Assembly: GCA_963930655.1 (NCBI GenBank)
Contig: OZ005605.1
Span: forward strand, 13,027,501-13,091,500
Direction of reading: 5' to 3'
From: Myrica gale
Lineage: Eukaryota; Streptophyta; Magnoliopsida; Fagales; Myricaceae
Length of the DNA stretch: 64,000 bases
The notes under the pieces were generated by a model, which was not told where the DNA came from, did no database searches, and was given only the letters and a program-made list of their open reading frames with translations. Positions 35,101 through 46,027 of this stretch are shown one piece after another. Both the position numbers and the translations under genes were made by a program. How positions within the stretch are numbered: position 1 is the first letter of the stretch; each line of letters begins with the position of its first letter.

Positions 35101-36662
35101 GCAATGGAATCTTGTAAAAAATGCATACGAGACATAGAAGGATGTCCTAGCCTACAATGCCATAAGGCAACAAGATTATTTGAAGTTGCAACCTCACAAG
35201 AACATTGAAAAACACCAGATTTCTCGGGAAGTAAAAAATACAACCCTCTTGATTCTTTAGCCAAACCAATTGTGGTCCAAGTGTGTAGGTCCTGAATGAA
35301 TAAATACTTGTTAAGAAGCAATATACAACATGAATTTTGTTTAATCAAAGAACTGGCAGAGATCAGATTGAAAGAGAAATGTTGAATTATAAGAACATTC
35401 AACAATGTAATGAGAGAAGATAACTGCACAGTGCCGATATGAGTAGCTAAAACAGTATGGTTATTGGGCATTTTAATAGGTGTTTGAACATCTGAGGATA
35501 TGGAAGTAAGCATGGATAATGAACTAACCATGTGATTAGTGGCCCCGGTATCAACAATCCAATGTAAATTGTTAACAGATGCAGAATAGGCAGTATGACA
35601 GAAAAATTTATCATTTGATATACCTGCCATATTGACCATGACTGGGTCTGTATTGTTGCTGGTGGAAACAAAGCTAGAGTTTTCTAATGCAGGAAGTAAA
35701 GCTAGGAGTTGCTGGCACTGATCAAACGAAATAGGCAGTGACTACAGAGGTGCTAAAAAATCATCAATAGAAGATACTTGATGAACAAAAGAAGTCACAG
35801 ATGGCAGAGGCTTGGTGCGTGGCTTGTAACCTGGTGAATATCCATGCAATTTATAGCATTTATCCATGGTATGACCAGTAAAGCCACAATGGCTACAGGT
35901 TGGCCGATCCTTCTTTGGTGGATATGACTTAGCATTGAACTTGTTAAAATTCTGCTGAGGTCCTTGATTGCGTGTGAAAAACGCAGTGTTTTCATGAGAC
36001 TGAGATGATAGTAAAGCTATGTCACATTTTATTTCCTCTTGAACAATTAAGGAAAACACCTTATTAATGCTCGACATTGGCTCCATTAGAAGCACTTGAC
36101 CTCTCACATGAGAATAGGAATCGTTCAATCCCATAAGGAATTGTATAATTGCCTCTTGATTTTGTTCATCAATGATATTTGTCATTGCTTTACATGTGCA
36201 AACTGATCTATGTTTATAGTTGGACATCTCTTCCCACAGAGCTTTCAACTAAGTGAAATACACAGTCACTGTATGTTGACCTTGAGAGAGGGAAGCAATG
36301 GATTTCTGTACCTGGAAAATCTGGGGACCATTGCCTTGAGTATACCTTTTGGTCAAGTCATCCCAAATTCCAGCAGCAGTCTCGATGTAGAGAACACTAT
36401 CTGCCAGATCCTTTGATATCGAATTGAGTAACCAGGAGGTTACGATGTCATTGCAATGTGTCCAGGCTCCATACAAGGAAGATGAAGATTTCGGTTGTGG
36501 AAGGGATCCATCAACAAATGCGAGTTTGTTCTTTGTACTCAGGGCTATCTTCATCGATCTGCACCAACTTGAGTAGTTCTCACCATTGATAGTTTGAAAG
36601 ACAAGAGTCACATTAGGATTGTCACCATTATTTAGGAAGTATGGATTTGACGCATTAGCCAT
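32177..36662 (-). pseudogene. Copia element 1 gag-pol with stops, frameshifts and a nested MITE
   Basis: Gag begins MANASNPYFLNNGD at 36662. In-frame TAG codons interrupt it at 36249 and 35742, each where Gln is expected. The knuckle CSHCGFTGHTMDKC is intact. The 35639-34134 frame holds the protease motif DTGATNHMV, the integrase zinc motif (HCRLGHP, CTVC) and the core residues in HCDLWGPF, RTDFG and ERK. It loses frame after about 34430. RT is split at 33571-33350 ([18 protein letters not shown]) and 33422-33207 ([15 protein letters not shown]). RNase H ([27 protein letters not shown]) lies in 33097-32177. No functional polyprotein is possible. Confidence 0.9.
33819..34014. mobile_element. 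MITE family A copy 2, nested in copia element 1
   Basis: 196 bp, ends GGGTGCGTTTGCAT and ACACAAACCCACCC, flanked by TAA and TGA. The sequence is the inverted relative of 24221-24415 (195 bp). It sits between the integrase and RT parts of the copia element, so it inserted after that element. Confidence 0.85.
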
Positions 36663-37092
36663 TCATTGTATTTCTTCGTACCCATTCTGTACAAACATCT
36701 TGAGTGTTGGGTAAACATTAGGTCCTACTCGTATGAGTAGAAGAAATCCCCTGAGTTTTGGGATTTGTGAAGAGAGGTAAAACATGAACTCGAAAAAACG
36801 CTTTGTAAAGATTCCTTAGCACCCCGAAAGCTAAGATGTACTTACTATTTGATAGATAGTGGAGGAAGCCCAAAGAAGTCAATAGCCTTAGGGGTGGACG
36901 TAGGCAAGTGTTGGCTGAACCACCTAAAATTATGGAGTCATCTCTCTAACTCTATATCTCTTTTTATTCTTCTTATATCTTGGCACATTGTTCTTTTGCC
37001 TTACTGTCATATTGCTTAACCTATCTTGAAAAGTTTTAATTTTTATTAAAACCTAATGCACCCCCCCTCTTGGGTTGCTACTTAAAGTTTCA
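36663..37092 (+). repeat. Truncated 5' LTR of the Sirevirus
   Basis: Matches only the last ~430 bp of the 3' LTR (from about 45208). The first ~750 bp are missing. At the left edge both partners share AGCCAT, which is the reverse complement of the copia 1 start codon context, so the junction has 6-bp microhomology. Several percent divergence between the two copies indicates an old insertion. Confidence 0.85.
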
Positions 37093-37094
37093 AT

Positions 37095-37104
37095 TGGTAT
37101 CAGA
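37095..37104 (+). other. Sirevirus primer-binding site
   Basis: TGGTATCAGA, complementary to initiator tRNA-Met, lies two bases after the LTR end at 37092. Confidence 0.85.
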
Positions 37105-37132
37105 ACTGAGGTTTAACTCTTTTCTATAGCAA

Positions 37133-38244
37133 CCCTTGTTAGTACCTCTTTAGCTGAAGGTCAATCAACCAATAAACCACCTCTTTTTAATAGGACTTGC
37201 TTTAACTATTTAAAAGCAAAGATGAGAATCTATATCCAAGCCGTTGATTACGATTTATCAAGAATAATCTCTAGAGGCCCTAGATTTCCTAGGACAGTTG
37301 AAGGTACATTGAAGGATGAAAATGATTTTGATGATGTTGATTTAAAGCTCATGTCTTTAAATTCTAAAGCTATGAATGTGTTATATTGTGCACTTGATTC
37401 AAATGAATTTAATCATGTTTCCGGTTGTGATACTGCGAAACAAATTTGGGATAAACTCTAAGTGGCTCATGAAGGTACGAATCAAGTCAAGGAAAACAAA
37501 ATTAGTATGCTTGTTCATAGTTATGAGCTTTTTAAGATGAAATCCGATGAAAATATTGCATCCATCTTTACTCGCTTTACCGATATTATAAGTGGTGTTA
37601 AATCTCTTGGTAAAGAATATACTAATGTTGAAATGGTGAGAAAAATTCTTAGGTGGTTACCAAAAGCTTGGGAACCCAAGGTCACCACCATTCAAGAAGC
37701 CAAAGACTTGACAAAACTTTCTTTGGATGAGCTCATGAGATCTCTCATGACACATGAAATGAACCAAGTAAAAGGAGATGAGGAAGAAGGTAAAGGAAAA
37801 AGAAGTATTGGCTTGAAAGCCTCATGCTCTAGCGATGATGAGTATTCCGAAGATGATGAGGAAATGACATTGTTCACCAAGAGATTTAAGAAGTTCTTTC
37901 TGAAGAAACAAGGAGATAAAAGATTTCAAAGGAAGACAAGCTACAAAGGAGATAGTAGCAAGAAGATTGATGTTATTTGCATTGGATGCAAGAAGGCGGG
38001 ACATATAAAGATGGACTGCCCCAACCTTGAATCTCATAAGAAATCCAAGAATTTTAAATACAAAAAGAAAGCCTTCTTAGCTGTATGGGAAGAGTCCGAT
38101 GAAAGTGATAGTGATAGTGATGAAGAGTTGCAAATCTATGCTTCATGGCAAAAGATAATGAAGATGAAGTACAAGACTCTTCAATTCATTCTTTCTCCTT
38201 TGATGATTTACAAGATGCTTTTAATGAACAATATTTTGAATTGA
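37133..38244 (+). pseudogene. Sirevirus Gag, interrupted
   Basis: Capsid-like protein. The initiator is not preserved. An in-frame TAA at 37459-37461 splits it into 37222-37461 and 37462-38244. Readable blocks are MRIYIQAVDYDL, CDTAKQIWDKL, then HEGTNQVKENKISMLVHSYE and the knuckle CIGCKKAGHIKMDC. The acidic Ser/Asp/Glu-rich tail is typical of the lineage. A second zinc knuckle (CNFCGKNGHISHTC) follows at 38599-38640 in another frame. Confidence 0.85.
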
Positions 38245-38499
38245 AAAATTGATTTTCAAAGTATTGTTGTCTGAAAAAGAACCCTGAAATACTTATACTA
38301 AAAAATGATTATTTGAAATGTCAAATTGTTTATCTTAAAGAGAATCTTGCAAGAGTCACAAAAGGAAATGAAAATGTACTGCAAGAAGAGTCAAAAGATT
38401 TGAAATATGAAAACAATGATTTTAAAAGGAAAATTGACTCACTCACTTGCAAGACTCACTCAAGGAAAAAGAAACCTTGATATTTTACTTGGTTCCCAA

Positions 38500-41400
38500 A
38501 GATGTTGTTTCAACAAAAGTGGGATTGGTTATGATTTGGTTGGTGATAAAAAGTTATATTTTGATATGATTATTACATCATTCGCATCTTTCACCATATG
38601 CAATTTTTGTGGAAAGAATGGACACATTTCACACACTTGTCCAACTAGAAAGAAATTCACTCATGGGATCAAATTTGTATGGATTCAAAAAGGTAAGGTG
38701 AAAGAATTTATTTCTAACACCAAAGGATCCAAAAAGATTTGGGTATCAAAAATCAAGAATTGATTCCTTTTGCAGGAATGGTTGAAGTCCAATGAAACCA
38801 AGGAACATTGAGTCCTTGATAGTGGATGCTCCAATCACATGACCGAAGACAAGAGTTGGTTTAGCTCTCTTTGTCTCAAGGGGAAGGGAAGATACTTGGT
38901 GTTGGTAGCATCGGTATGTATCCTAATCTCATAGTTGAAAATGTACTCCTTGTTGATGGTTTAAAGCATAATCTCTTGAGTATTAGTCAATTATGTGACA
39001 TGGGAAACCGAGTCATTTTTGAATCATCAATTTGTCTTGTTGAGAATATTGAAAGCAAGAAAGTTTTGTTTATTGGGCATAGATTTGAAAATGTGTACAT
39101 TGTAAATTTAGAGAGCATTTCCTCAGAAAATATAAAATGTTTTTAAGCTCCAAATGACAAGGATAGTTGGCTGTGACATAGAAGGCTTGCTCATGCAAGC
39201 ATGAACTTGATTTCAAAACTAGCCAAAAAGAATCTTGTCTCGGGTTTGCTTGACCTTACTTTTGAAAATGACAAAATTTGTACAGTTTGTCAAAAACCTC
39301 TTTTAAACCCAAAAATGTGGTGTCTACTACTAGACCGCTTCAACTTCTATACATAGATTTATTTGGTCCAACTCGAACGTTAAGTTTGAGTGGCAAACGT
39401 TATGGCTTCGTTGTTGTTGTTGATGATTTCAGTAGATTCACATGGGTTATATTTCTAGCTCATAAAGATGAGGTCTTTCATGCTTTTGAAAAACTTAGCA
39501 AGATATTTCAAAACGAAAAAAGGCTTTGTTATTTCTAGCATAAGGAATGATAATAGAAAAGAATTCAAAAATTCCTCCATTTAAAAGTTTTGTGGTGAAA
39601 TTGGTATTAACCATAACTTCTCGACTCCTAGAACTCATCAACAAAATGATGTTGCAGAGAGGAAAAATAGGACTCTTGAAGAGATGACTAGAACCTTGTT
39701 ATGTGAAAGCAACTTGACTGACTAATTCTGGGCTGAAACAGTTAGCACAAGTTGTTATGATATGAACTGTTGCATAATTAGACCTATTCTTAAGAAAACT
39801 CCATATGAGCTATGGAATGAAAGAAAACCCAACATTTGCTACAACCATGTTTTCGGGTGCAAATGTTTTGTGCTCAACAACAACAAGGACAATTTGAGTA
39901 AGTTTGATGCAAATGCAGATGAAGATATATTTCTTGGCTATTCAACTTCTAGTAAAGCTTATCATGTTTTCAATAAGCGTATTTTGGTTGTTGAAGAATC
40001 AGTCTACTTTGATTTTGATGAATCTAACAATATTGTGAAAAGAAATGACGAAGATGCTATAGATCTTGACAAAGAGGTTGAGAAACTTGCTATAAATGAA
40101 GATAAGGAAGAACTCTTGTACAAGATCAAGCATCTCAAGAATCACAAGAAGAAGGTCAACAAGTCAACAATGATCTACCAAAGTCTTGGAAATACGTCAA
40201 GAGTCATCATCTTCAGCAAATTATTGGTAATGTTGAGAAAGGGGTAAGCACTCGCACTTCTTTAAACTAAAGTGATAATCTTACTTTACTTTCTCAACTT
40301 GAGCCTAAAAATTTTCATGAGGCTAAAGATGATGAAAGTTGAATCCATGCTATGGAAGAGGAGCTGAAAGAATTTGAGAAAAAACAAGTATGACATCTAG
40401 TTCCTAGACCTAAGGATTATCCAATTATTGGTACAAAATGAGTTTTTAGAAACAAAATGGATGAATCCAGGGTTGTAGTGAGGAATAAGGCAAGATTAGT
40501 AGCCCAAGGTTACAATAAAAAAGAAGAAATTGATTTTGATGAAACCTTTGCACCCGTTGCCCGTTTAGAATCCATTCACATGTTACTCGCTTCGCTTGTT
40601 ATAAAGATTTTAAACTCTTTCAAATAAATGTGAAAAGTGCTTTCCTAAATGGATTCCTTATGGAAGAAGCATATGTTGAGCAACCAACATGCTTTGAAAA
40701 TGAAAAGCTTACTAATCATGTGTACAAGCTCACAAAAAAGTTTTATGGATTGAAACAAGCACCTAGGGCATGATATGATTGTTTCAGCTCTTTTGCTCAT
40801 TGAAAATTGTTTTTCACGAGTTAAAATTGATATTACTCTTTTCACTAAGGAAAAAGACAATGAATTGTTGACGGTTCAAATTTATGTTGATGACATTATT
40901 TTTGGATCTACTAATGAATCCTTGTGTCAAGAGTTTTCTCAAGTTATGCAAGGTGAATTTTAGATGAGCCTTATGGGAGAATTGAACTATTTTCTTGGTC
41001 TTCAAATCAAACAAAGCAATGAGAGAATCTTCATCAATTAAGCAAAGTACACTAAAGATCTTCTCAAGCGATTTTGTATGGTCAACTCAAAACCTATGAG
41101 CACACCTATGAGTTCATCCACAAAAATGAAAAAGGATGAGAAAAGTAAAGATGTGAACCAAATCAAATATCGAGGTATAATTGACTCCTTACTCTATCTT
41201 ACAGCTAGTAGACTGGATATAATGTTTAGTGTTTGCATGTGTGCTAGATTCCAATCTTGTCCTAAGAAATCTCATCTCTTTGCGGTTAAAAAGATTTTTA
41301 GATATCTTGTTGGCACTCAAAATCTTGGTTTGTTTTATCCCAAGAGTGCTAAATTTAATTTACAAGGATACTAGGATACTGATTATGCGGGATGTAAAAT

Positions 41401-41800
41401 TGATATAAAGTGGTGCATGCCAATTTCTTGGACCATCACTAGTCTCTTTGTGTTGTAAGAAACAAAACTTCGTCACTCTATCAACCACGGAAGCCGATAT
41501 ATTGTCGTGGATAATTTTTGTGCACAAGTATAGTGGATGAAACAACAATGAGAATTTTAATCTTCATTATTCTCCCATCCCAATAAAATGTGACAACACC
41601 AGTGTGATACATCTAACTAAAAATCAAATTCAGCACTCTAGGACAAAATATATTGAGATTAAACATCATTTTATTCGAGATCATACTCAAAAGGGGATAT
41701 TGCTCTTGAATTCATAAATACCGACCTCCAATTGACAGATATTTTCACAAAACCCCTAAATGAGGATAGATTTTGTTTTATTTGACAAGAAATTGGAATG
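38500..41800 (+). pseudogene. Sirevirus pol (protease, integrase, RT, RNase H), multiply broken
   Basis: Protease: DSGCSNHMTE near 38818-38847, followed by the 38871-39146 frame (LVDGLKHNLLSISQLCDMG). Integrase: IDLFGPT, DDFSRFTWV, then NDNRKEF and the ERKNRTLEEM block, and 39762-40247 (KTPYELWNERKPN). [45 protein letters not shown], and 41078-41374. RNase H: DTDYAGC, STTEAD and CDNTSVIHL. Stops fall in nearly every block, so no product is expected. Confidence 0.85.
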
Positions 41801-42352
41801 AGATTTTCTTCGGATTAAATTAGTGTTATGTGCTTGATTTGAGATATAAATTATGTTAATGATTACATTGGACATATTCTGATATGTGTTTAAATTGCTC
41901 TCTATGTGTTCTTTAAGAATCATACTCGTTTCTTGTGAAAACTATATATGCACTCTTTTTGCATGTCATGTGTCAACACATGGTAAAACAAGTGTCAACA
42001 CTTCTGGTTTTCATGGCCTTTTCACTAAGAAAGTATGTGTCGACACAATAAATTAATGTGTCAACACATAAGCTTCACTTCCGAGAGTCCCTTTTAAAAT
42101 GCATTCGGGAAAATTTGCAATGTGTCGACCCTTTGTTTGAGTTCAATGTTTTTAAAATGAGGGGCACGTGTGTCACATTTAAACTCCTTAGGGCAAAGAA
42201 GTCGACACATTACTTCCCCCCATCTCGCAAAACTCTCTCTATCACCCAAACGGCGCGGAACTCTCCCTTCCTCACAAATTCCGCTCACCCACTACTCTCC
42301 ATGAAAAATTCCCTTCAATAGCCTTCAACCTCCTCACCCAGCCTCTGTCGTG

Positions 42353-43793
42353 ATGTCTTCCAGCCGCTCTAAGCATCCAGCTCACCAGACACCCTCCTCT
42401 GTCAGTTCAAGAACACGAAAGAAAGGGAAAAGTATTGAGGAACTCGATCCTTCTACAGAGGCCTTACATTTATAGGTCAGGACTTTGTAAAAAATCGTTT
42501 TGTGCAAGATTACCGGAATAGGAAAGTCATTGCTAGTCGTTGGGCTGATTTTAAATATTTTAGTGAGAGTGGTTTTGATTTTAAGGAGATGGGGTGTTCT
42601 TGTGAATTTGAAAGTGGATTGCTATGTGTATCTGGTAAATTTGGTTTATGCAAACTTTCAATATTCAAAATCTGAAGATGCCAATAGTTATGTAAATGGG
42701 AAACAAAATGGTGGAAAGAGATTCTTTGATGCATTTGGTTGGATGGGTATGTCTGAGGTAGAGCCCATTGATATTTTTAGGGTTGTGTTGGATAATCCAA
42801 CCCTAAATCAAGTGATTAGACCCACTGCATCACATGGTTTGCAATATTATCTCGCCAAGGACTGGAAAATTTGAGTTAATCACTTTCTTAGACTTATTTG
42901 TTATGTACTGTCTGATCAACCGTACGAATATGAACCTTGGTCATTTGATGCTTAACCATATGAAGGCTGCCACTGAGAAAAAGAAGCAAGGGCTATCTTA
43001 TGGGATGTCTTTCACTCACATGTTTCATGTCCTTGATGTTAATATGACCGGGGATGTTAGAGAAAAACCCAAATAATCTAAAGTGTATAACAATAAAACT
43101 CTTAGGTTGGTGGGTTTTATGCAAACTGAGGATGGAGAATGAGTGAATAAAGGTGTGGTGACACCTCAGAAAAGTAGTGAAAGGGGTTTCGAGTCAGAAG
43201 AAGAGAGTGAAGATGAAGAAGAAGCTAAAACTACTGATAGGCCTCATACAACAACGAGGACTCCTATGGGGGAGCACACCCCTATCTCTGTTTCTCTTCC
43301 CCCATTTGGATATTCCTCACGGAGGGCTGTTGCTGATAGCTCTCATCAGCCTCGATTGAATTCCCTTGAATTCTCCATGGATGAGATAAAGGAAGAACGG
43401 AAGAAATTGGGGAAGAATATAGAGGCTTTGGCCACCTGTATGAAGACAGGGTGTGAAGACATCAAGAAGATGCTTGCTGATCACACTGAACGTCTTGGGA
43501 TTATCCTTAAGGATATGAGAGGTCTTAAGCATCAAGTCAACAATAGCATCCATGTGGTAAACAATGTGATTCAAAATATAGTGGATAAATTTGCCTCTAC
43601 ATCTGAAATACTTAGGAATATCGTGCAATCCACTGCTGAAGATGACGTCAAGGCTACCGAGCTTCATATGAATGAAGATATAAATCTTCGTCCTCGGGTG
43701 CTGAAATTGACGTATTGGTTTTCTACCACTTGGGTTAACTGGCTGAAGAAGTTTGACGTCGATCATCCTCCTCCTCCATTTGGGTCTTCATAG
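42353..43793 (+). pseudogene. Sirevirus envelope-like / putative plant transposon protein ORF
   Basis: Starts MSSSRSKHPAHQTPSS at 42353 with a TAG near 42473. Later frames (42500-42874, 42834-43076, 43143-43793) contain SYVNGK, VVLDNPTLNQV, FVMYCLINRTNMNLGHLM and SYGMSFTHMF. This is the pattern of the 'putative plant transposon protein' domain. The last frame is intact for 216 aa, acidic at first (SEEESEDEEE) and then probably coiled-coil (about residues 75-170). Position between pol and polypurine tract matches the third ORF described for Sireviruses. The role of that ORF is unproven; 'envelope-like' is only a positional name. Confidence 0.75.
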
Positions 43794-44458
43794 TCTTCTT
43801 GCTTGACATGTAGCCTTCTTCCTTGACCTTCTCCTCCTCTTTGATCTCCATAGCCTCCCACCCTTGACCTTCCCCTTATCCTATTTTTTGATGATGCCAA
43901 AGGGGGAGAAGTAATTAGTATTATGCTGACTTTCTAGGTCTAATAGAGGACATTACGTTTTGTATTTATCTTAATATATCCTCTTTATGGTTGTAATTAT
44001 TGTTAAACATTTGACTTGCACTTTCTAATGAATATCTCTGCTATTTCTTTGCTTCCCATAGATCATTTGACTGCTCATATTTGTTGATTATGTCATTAAT
44101 ATCTATAAGAAATTTGAGAAGTGCTTATCACTCTCCACTTATTTGTGAAGTTTTGTGACTTATTGAGACTTGATTCAACAGTAGTATTCCTAACTTTCAA
44201 TTCTCAATATATGAAGTCTTATGTTTTGTTGATATATTGGAAGTTTTGAGGAAGTTATACAAATAATCTTTCGTGTTTTTAAAATTTTGAGAAACCTCCA
44301 TTTACAAAGGAAATTCTTGCAAAATATTTGTAAAATCTCAAAGTCCTTATTGCTAAAATGTCATGAAAAACTCCTGTTTGTTCTCAGTGAGAGTTTTTCT
44401 ATTTGTTAGCAAATTTTCGCTCTTAAAATGGTTTTGTCATCATAAAAAAGGGAGCGAT

Positions 44459-45637
44459 TGTTAGCCCAAGGTTGATTTTGTAAAACAAATCATATTTGAT
44501 TTTGATGATAACAAAAGTTTCTAAGTTTTGAAGACTTTAGATTTTATCTTGTCAATCCACATTATCCAAGTTGTACTTCAAAAGGATTGAGGTCTCTCTC
44601 TCTAAAATATTTCTAAGTGCACTTGAACACCATTATACGAGTTGATAATTTCAATTTTTCCCTTTGTAGGTGTTTCAAAATGTTTTGGAATGGTTTGGAT
44701 GCTATAAAGCTGCTGATTTTCTCTCCAACACTTATATGTGTCGACACATTGCATTAACTCCTGAGAGCCCAACTCCAGTTCATTTTTTGATTAACACATG
44801 TCAACCATGTGTCAACGCATGCCACGGGTTCAATATAAAAAGTTGTCGAAACTTTTCAAATCACTTCCAAATGATGTGGACGCCTTTCCAACGGTCCTTT
44901 TCATTAGCCTTGATGACCGTTGTAGTCAAAGAAGATTTAAATACAAGAAGTTAAGAGGAAATAAAACAGATCGCACGAACAACTTTGCAATTATTATTCG
45001 ACCTAACTTCTAGAGAGAGAAAGTGTTTTGAAAAAAAAGAAGGTCGCACCTACCAAGAAAGCTTGTGCTACTACCTACCAAAACATCAGCTTTCCCTCAA
45101 GAATCTTGTCTTCTTGCACTCTTTTGAACTTTTCATTTGCTTATTCGGCTTAGAGAGCCATTTTACACGTTTTGTACTTTACACTTGCTCTATTCGGCTG
45201 AGAGAGCCATTCATTGTATTCCTTTGTACCCATTCTTTACAAACGTCTTGAGTGTTGGGTAAACACTGGGTCCTACTCGTGTGGGTAGAAGAAATCACTT
45301 AGGTTTTGGGATTTGTGAAGAGAGTTAAAGCGTGAGCATGAAAAACACTTTGTAAAGGTTCCTTAGAACCCCGAAAGCTAAGGTGTACTTACTATTTGAT
45401 AGATAGTGGAGGAAGCCCAAGGAAGTCAATAGCCTTGGGAGTGGACGTAGGCAAGTGCTGACCGAACCACCTAAAATTACGGTCATCTCTCTAACTCTAT
45501 ATCTCTTTTTATTCTTCTCATATCTTTGCGCATTGTTCTTTTGCCTTACTGTTATATTGCTTAACCTATCTTGAAAAAGTTTTAATTTTTATTAAAACTC
45601 AATTCACCCCCCTCTTGGGTTGCTACGTAGACTTTCA
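44459..45637 (+). repeat. 3' LTR of the Sirevirus
   Basis: Begins TGTTAGCCC right after the polypurine tract and ends ACTTTCA, the same end as the 5' copy. It contains a GTGTCGACAC palindrome at 44738-44747. Length 1,179 bp. Confidence 0.85.
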
Positions 45638-46027
45638 ATTACCATTTTACCCCTGAATTTAATCCGCTTGACTAAAGATTATGTTTTCTTCACCGGTACG
45701 ATGCCATCTTGACCGGAATGTTGAGATCTTGAACTGAATTTTGGGGGGCTGTGCACGGAAGGGCACCAGGTCTCCGAGTGCTTTCCCATAAGTGTCTATT
45801 GTGCAATAGGGCTCTAGGTGTTTGCAACCGTAGGTCGTGTATCTATTTAAGAGGGATGGTTTGTACACAGAAAAGCTTGGGGGCATTATTGATTGAATGA
45901 ACCCAACAAAAAAGCCATGCCCTTGTTTGAAAGTTAAGGGCAAGACGGTAACGTAAATGGCAAGTAGGTCAAATGTTTTGCACGTGTCGTCGATTACCAA
46001 TCTGATCCTAGAAGTCCAAACTACCTT
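45638..46027. other. Sequence between Sirevirus and copia element 3
   Basis: A 123-aa minus-strand ORF (45659-46030) spans most of it but shows no domain. No LTR relation to either neighbour could be seen. It may be the host sequence at the original Sirevirus insertion site. Confidence 0.4.

Larger units (their letters stand above)
31835..36662 (-). mobile_element. Degenerate Ty1/copia element 1, 5' LTR lost
   Basis: The internal region reads gag-protease-integrase-RT-RNase H on the minus strand. A GAGGGGGC polypurine tract lies at about 32168-32180, and a 3' LTR of about 333 bp at 31835-32167. At the other end the element stops at the Gag initiator (36662), where Sirevirus LTR sequence begins. 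The 5' LTR, primer site and leader are therefore gone. A MITE is nested inside. Confidence 0.85.
36663..45637 (+). mobile_element. Sirevirus (Ty1/copia) with envelope-like ORF, 5' LTR truncated
   Basis: Order on the plus strand: partial 5' LTR, primer site, gag, protease-integrase-RT-RNase H, extra ORF, polypurine tract (AAAAAAGGGAGCGAT, 44445-44458) and 3' LTR of 1,179 bp. The Gag sequence (TRFTDIISG, WLPKAWEPKVTTIQEAKDL) and the extra ORF downstream of pol identify the Sirevirus lineage. All frames carry stops or shifts. Confidence 0.88.
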
